A stretch of DNA of 64,000 nucleotides from Pedobacter mendelii (lineage in GTDB: Bacteria > Bacteroidota > Bacteroidia > Sphingobacteriales > Sphingobacteriaceae): NCBI RefSeq assembly GCF_014635725.1, contig NZ_BMDJ01000002.1, forward strand, positions 186,001-250,000, in the 5' to 3' direction. The position numbers and the translations under genes were made by a program. Every line of letters begins with the position of its first letter. Within the stretch, counting starts at the first letter, position 1. The notes below the pieces were generated by a model. It saw nothing but the letters and a program-made list of their open reading frames with translations, did not search any database and was not told the DNA's origin. Shown in pieces: positions 61,021 through 64,000 of the stretch.

Positions 61021-61323
61021 TTTAAATTTACTTATGGTGAGGTTTTTTGCAGAGGTTAAATATGAAAATTTTATGAATGTTTGTTTTGTACTAAGTCAAC
61101 TACTGTTATCAAATAGCGAGGCCAATTTTTTCAAATTTGATTATTAAATTCTTTTTGTTTTCCCTCCTTTAATTTCATTTATATTATTATGCTATGGTGT
61201 TAGGCTGTAACCCTTATTTTCGGAAAGATGAGGTAAAAAAGTTCATCATGTATGCTATAGACAGGTATCTGCTGTAAAAGCAGGTAGCGGAATCTTAGAC
61301 GCTGGAAACTAATTTGATGTTAA
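61021..61323. other. Intergenic region between the RND gene and the barrel-protein gene
   Basis: About 300 bp of A+T-rich DNA with no coding relic that I can identify. It should contain the promoter of the barrel-protein operon. The RND transcript-end hairpin follows at 61324. Confidence 0.5.
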
Positions 61324-61354
61324 CTTGCCGGCAATGCAAAACCTTGCCGGCAAG
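61324..61354. terminator. Strong hairpin downstream of the RND gene
   Basis: CTTGCCGGCAA (61324-61334) and TTGCCGGCAAG (61344-61354) form a perfect 11-bp G+C-rich stem with a 9-base loop, 18 bp past the RND stop codon. The tail on the minus strand is not a clean T run, so it may be a stabilising hairpin as much as a terminator. Confidence 0.7.
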
Positions 61355-61371
61355 GATGAATTTTATAATAA

Positions 61372-64000
61372 TTAATGTCCGCCTTTAGTGGCTATGGCAG
61401 ACTGCAAAACTTCTTTTTTAGGAAACCGTAGCCTGAATTTTTCGCCGATGCGATCAACGCAATAGTATACCGTTGGCACTACAAAAACAGTCAAACAAAG
61501 GCTGGATGTCAGACCGCCAATGATCACCCAGGCCAGGCCGTTTTTCCATTCGCTTCCGGGTGCAGTTGATATGGCTATAGGTATCATACCAATAACCATT
61601 GCAGTTGTGGTCATCAGAATAGGCCTTAACCGCTCCTTACCTGCTTCTATCAGGGCTTGCCAGGTTGTATCTCCATGCTCTTTACGGTGATTGGCAAAAT
61701 CTACTATCAGGATCGCATTTTTAGCTACCAGACCGAGCAGCATAATCATTCCTAGAATAGTAAAGATACTCATGGAAGATTTCGTTAATGCCAAAGCTAA
61801 AAACACACCGATGAAGGCAACCGGGAGGGAGAACAGTACCACAAAAGGATAGACAAAGTTATCATACAACGCCACCATAACCAGGTACATCAATATCACA
61901 GCGGCTACTATCGCTACACCCATGGCACCAAAGGAATCGCCCTGGCGTTCCACATCGCCACCCCAGCGGAGGTCAATACCCTCAGGCAGTGGTTTTTCCA
62001 ACAGTGATTGCTTGATGTTATCGGCAATCACACCTGATGTAATCCCTAAAACATCACTTTTTACTGTGACAGAAGTACGGCGATCCTTTCGTTCCAATAC
62101 GCTTGGACCGCTGCCTTGCGATACATCGGCAAATTGTGTTAGTTTGATTAACTTACCAGATGTATTGCTGAAATTCATACCTTTTACGTCCTCCACGCTA
62201 TGCTTATCAAATTCGTCAAACTTTACTTTGATATCGTATTCGTTATTACCCACACGATATTTAGCATCATCATTACCAGCGAATGAATTTTGGAGCACCG
62301 CACCAACCATGTTAATATTTAAGCCTAACTGGCTCATTTTTTCGCGGTCGATATTTACTTCTACTTCCGGATTACCATCTTCCACGCTTAACGCTACGTT
62401 AATTGCACCAGGCATAAGCTTGATACGCTGCTTTAATTCATTGGCAGCAGCCATTAATTGCGGGGTATTTTCTCCATTTAATACCAATTGTATCGGTGCG
62501 CCGCTGTTGATCATACTAACCATAGTAGGGCTGATCTTTACACCTGCGAAGTGCTGCGCAATATCAAGACTTTTCTTCAGCATTAATTTTTCAGTGGGAA
62601 GGTTGCGGTCTTTTTTATCAACCAGCGTTACCGTTAGTTCCGATTTATAATCAGAACCAACACCAGCCACCAGCGAGGTAGTGCTTGAGCCGGCAACATT
62701 ACTCGAAACAGTAATCACATCAGGCTGCTTGCGCAGATAACGCTCAATAGCGTTACTGCGCAGGTTGCTTTGTTTAACCGTTGAATTTTTATCAAACTCC
62801 AAAGCCATCCTGAACTGGCCCTTATCTGTCGGGGCGACAAATTCACTTCCGATAACCCCTAATTTCATCACCCAGACCACTGCAGCAAAAAGGCATATCA
62901 CCATCCCCCCCATGATGAGTTTATTGGCAAGAACCCATTTCAGGGCATTCATATACCAATTTGTTAATCCTGTAATAAGTTTTTCAAACAGAATAAGTGG
63001 TTTATCCAGCAGTTTACGGTTATCTAATATGGATACTCTGCCAAAGCGCGAGGCTAACCACGGCGTAAGTGTAAAGCAAACAAAAAGACTCATTAAGGTC
63101 GCTACCACGATGGTAGCAGAATAAGAGCGCAGGATAGAGCCGATGCTGTTTTGAATAAGACACAAGGGGCCAAATACAACCACATCAACCATTGTAATGG
63201 CAATAGCTGAAAAGCCGATTTCGCTACGTCCATCCAATGCGGCGGTAACTTTATCCTTACCCATTGAGAGGTGCCTGTGTATATTTTCCAATACCACTAT
63301 ACTGTCATCTACGAGGATACCGATCACTAGTGACAAGCCAAGCAATGTCATTAAATTCAATGTGTAGCCAAACAGGTACAGTGCAATAAAAGTAGAAATA
63401 AGGGATGTGGGTATAGCCACTAATACGATCAGCGAATCACGAATACTGTGCAGAAATAATAGCATGATGATAGCGACCAGGATCACAGCGAGGATCAAGT
63501 CGTCTACCACGCCATTAGCTGCCTCAAGCGTATAATCAGCTGTATCATCGGCAACAATGAATTTTACACCGTTTGCAGCATATCTTTTTTCAATAAGCTT
63601 GATTTTTTCTTTAACCTTCTCACTAATATCAACCGCGTTGGCATCGCCTTGCTTTTTAATAAGCAGTCCTATCCCGTTTTGGCCGTTATAGCGGAACACG
63701 CTGGAAGGGTCCTTAGTTACATCGGCTACACTGGCTATATCGCTTAATTTTATAGGGCTGCCTGAAACGGGCAGACTTACCACCAGGTTATTCAGTTGCG
63801 ACACCGAGTTGTAATTACCGGACAAGCGCACGGTCATTTGACCGATGCTTTCGGATTTTATTTTTCCCGCCGGCAGTTCTTGGTTGCCATTGGCAACCGC
63901 TGTAGTGACATTTAAAATAGAAAGGCCATAATAATCCAGTTTGTCCTTATTAATATTTACCTGTATTTCGCGCTCCTGCCCGCCAATAAGGGTTATCTCG
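61372..64000 (-). CDS. RND efflux transporter, HAE1/AcrB-type permease (5' end outside window)
   Basis: At least 875 codons, open to the window edge; translation before the internal Met at 63837 continues as EITLIGGQEREIQVNINKDK and IGQMTVR, so the gene starts beyond 64000. It is the C-terminal five-sixths of an inner-membrane proton-driven pump. TM4 has the proton-relay pair in GILVDDSIVVLENIHRH. The second half repeats the porter and membrane plan (YLVMVALYDNFVYPFVVLFSLP, ERLRPILMTTTAMVIGMIPI). It exports drugs or other compounds together with a membrane-fusion protein and outer-membrane channel, which are not in view. Confidence 0.95.
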   Translation of the reverse strand, partial: EITLIGGQEREIQVNINKDKLDYYGLSILNVTTAVANGNQELPAGKIKSESIGQMTVRLSGNYNSVSQLNNLVVSLPVSGSPIKLSDIASVADVTKDPSSVFRYNGQNGIGLLIKKQGDANAVDISEKVKEKIKLIEKRYAANGVKFIVADDTADYTLEAANGVVDDLILAVILVAIIMLLFLHSIRDSLIVLVAIPTSLISTFIALYLFGYTLNLMTLLGLSLVIGILVDDSIVVLENIHRHLSMGKDKVTAALDGRSEIGFSAIAITMVDVVVFGPLCLIQNSIGSILRSYSATIVVATLMSLFVCFTLTPWLASRFGRVSILDNRKLLDKPLILFEKLITGLTNWYMNALKWVLANKLIMGGMVICLFAAVVWVMKLGVIGSEFVAPTDKGQFRMALEFDKNSTVKQSNLRSNAIERYLRKQPDVITVSSNVAGSSTTSLVAGVGSDYKSELTVTLVDKKDRNLPTEKLMLKKSLDIAQHFAGVKISPTMVSMINSGAPIQLVLNGENTPQLMAAANELKQRIKLMPGAINVALSVEDGNPEVEVNIDREKMSQLGLNINMVGAVLQNSFAGNDDAKYRVGNNEYDIKVKFDEFDKHSVEDVKGMNFSNTSGKLIKLTQFADVSQGSGPSVLERKDRRTSVTVKSDVLGITSGVIADNIKQSLLEKPLPEGIDLRWGGDVERQGDSFGAMGVAIVAAVILMYLVMVALYDNFVYPFVVLFSLPVAFIGVFLALALTKSSMSIFTILGMIMLLGLVAKNAILIVDFANHRKEHGDTTWQALIEAGKERLRPILMTTTAMVIGMIPIAISTAPGSEWKNGLAWVIIGGLTSSLCLTVFVVPTVYYCVDRIGEKFRLRFPKKEVLQSAIATKGGH

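Noticed and set aside
61922-62650. 242-codon plus-strand frame inside the RND gene
   Set aside because: Antisense to well-conserved RND permease sequence and serine-rich shadow composition.

Overview
The window looks like chromosome of a Bacteroidota bacterium, most probably a Sphingobacteriaceae member close to Pedobacter. The grounds are A+T-rich DNA, four SusC/RagA- or TonB-type receptors (three of them paired with SusD/RagB proteins), a hybrid two-component regulator with a sensor propeller, an ECF sigma/FecR pair, Gld-type ABC proteins, a DUF4249 lipoprotein with its receptor, and promoters matching the Bacteroidota -7 consensus TAnnTTTG. No rRNA, tRNA or CRISPR array was seen. The genus is inference.

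Region 1 (1-28.2 kb, minus strand) is a large polysaccharide utilisation locus (PUL). A hybrid two-component system regulator at the upstream end is followed by a broken GH43 gene and a tight operon (BNR-repeat protein, double-GH43 protein, GH105, DUF2264). Then come two tandem SusC/SusD pairs and a third block (GH43 of exo-galactanase type, GH35, GH16, L-rhamnose mutarotase, GH127), with a partial zinc alcohol dehydrogenase at the window edge. Rhamnose mutarotase with GH105, DUF2264, GH35, GH16, GH43 and GH127 fits degradation of rhamnose-capped, glucuronylated type II arabinogalactan (arabinogalactan-protein or gum-arabic type). That substrate is an inference from family content.

Region 2 (28,280-35,776) is the most unusual part: a 7,497-bp transposon bounded by perfect 25-bp inverted repeats and a near-perfect 8-bp target duplication. 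It encodes an IS1595/ISXO2-type transposase and about fifteen passenger genes. These include a TIR-like (PF10137-type) protein overlapping a small DUF2158-like gene, a three-helix membrane protein, a pair of membrane-anchored coiled-coil proteins, an XRE regulator divergent from a lipoprotein operon, a possible Cas2/VapD-fold small protein, and several tiny genes. It looks like a transposable cargo island that may carry anti-phage functions. It inserted between the PUL regulator and a second methionine aminopeptidase gene.

Region 3 (35.8-47.3 kb) has the methionine aminopeptidase, a decayed chloroperoxidase-type hydrolase, and a minus-strand block running sigma factor, FecR, STN-type SusC, SusD, ABC ATPase, and a fused permease/GldG protein.

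Region 4 (47.7-53.3 kb) has a plus-strand three-gene redox cluster (flavin reductase-like, FAD amine oxidoreductase, MpaB/DUF2236 oxygenase), a 159-bp MITE-like element, a secreted Gfo/Idh/MocA oxidoreductase, and a frameshifted remnant of an M16 peptidase. Region 5 (53.3-64 kb, minus strand) has a LytS/LytTR two-component pair, a DUF4249 lipoprotein with its TonB receptor, a TetR regulator with an unknown protein and an outer-membrane barrel protein, and a partial RND efflux pump running off the window.
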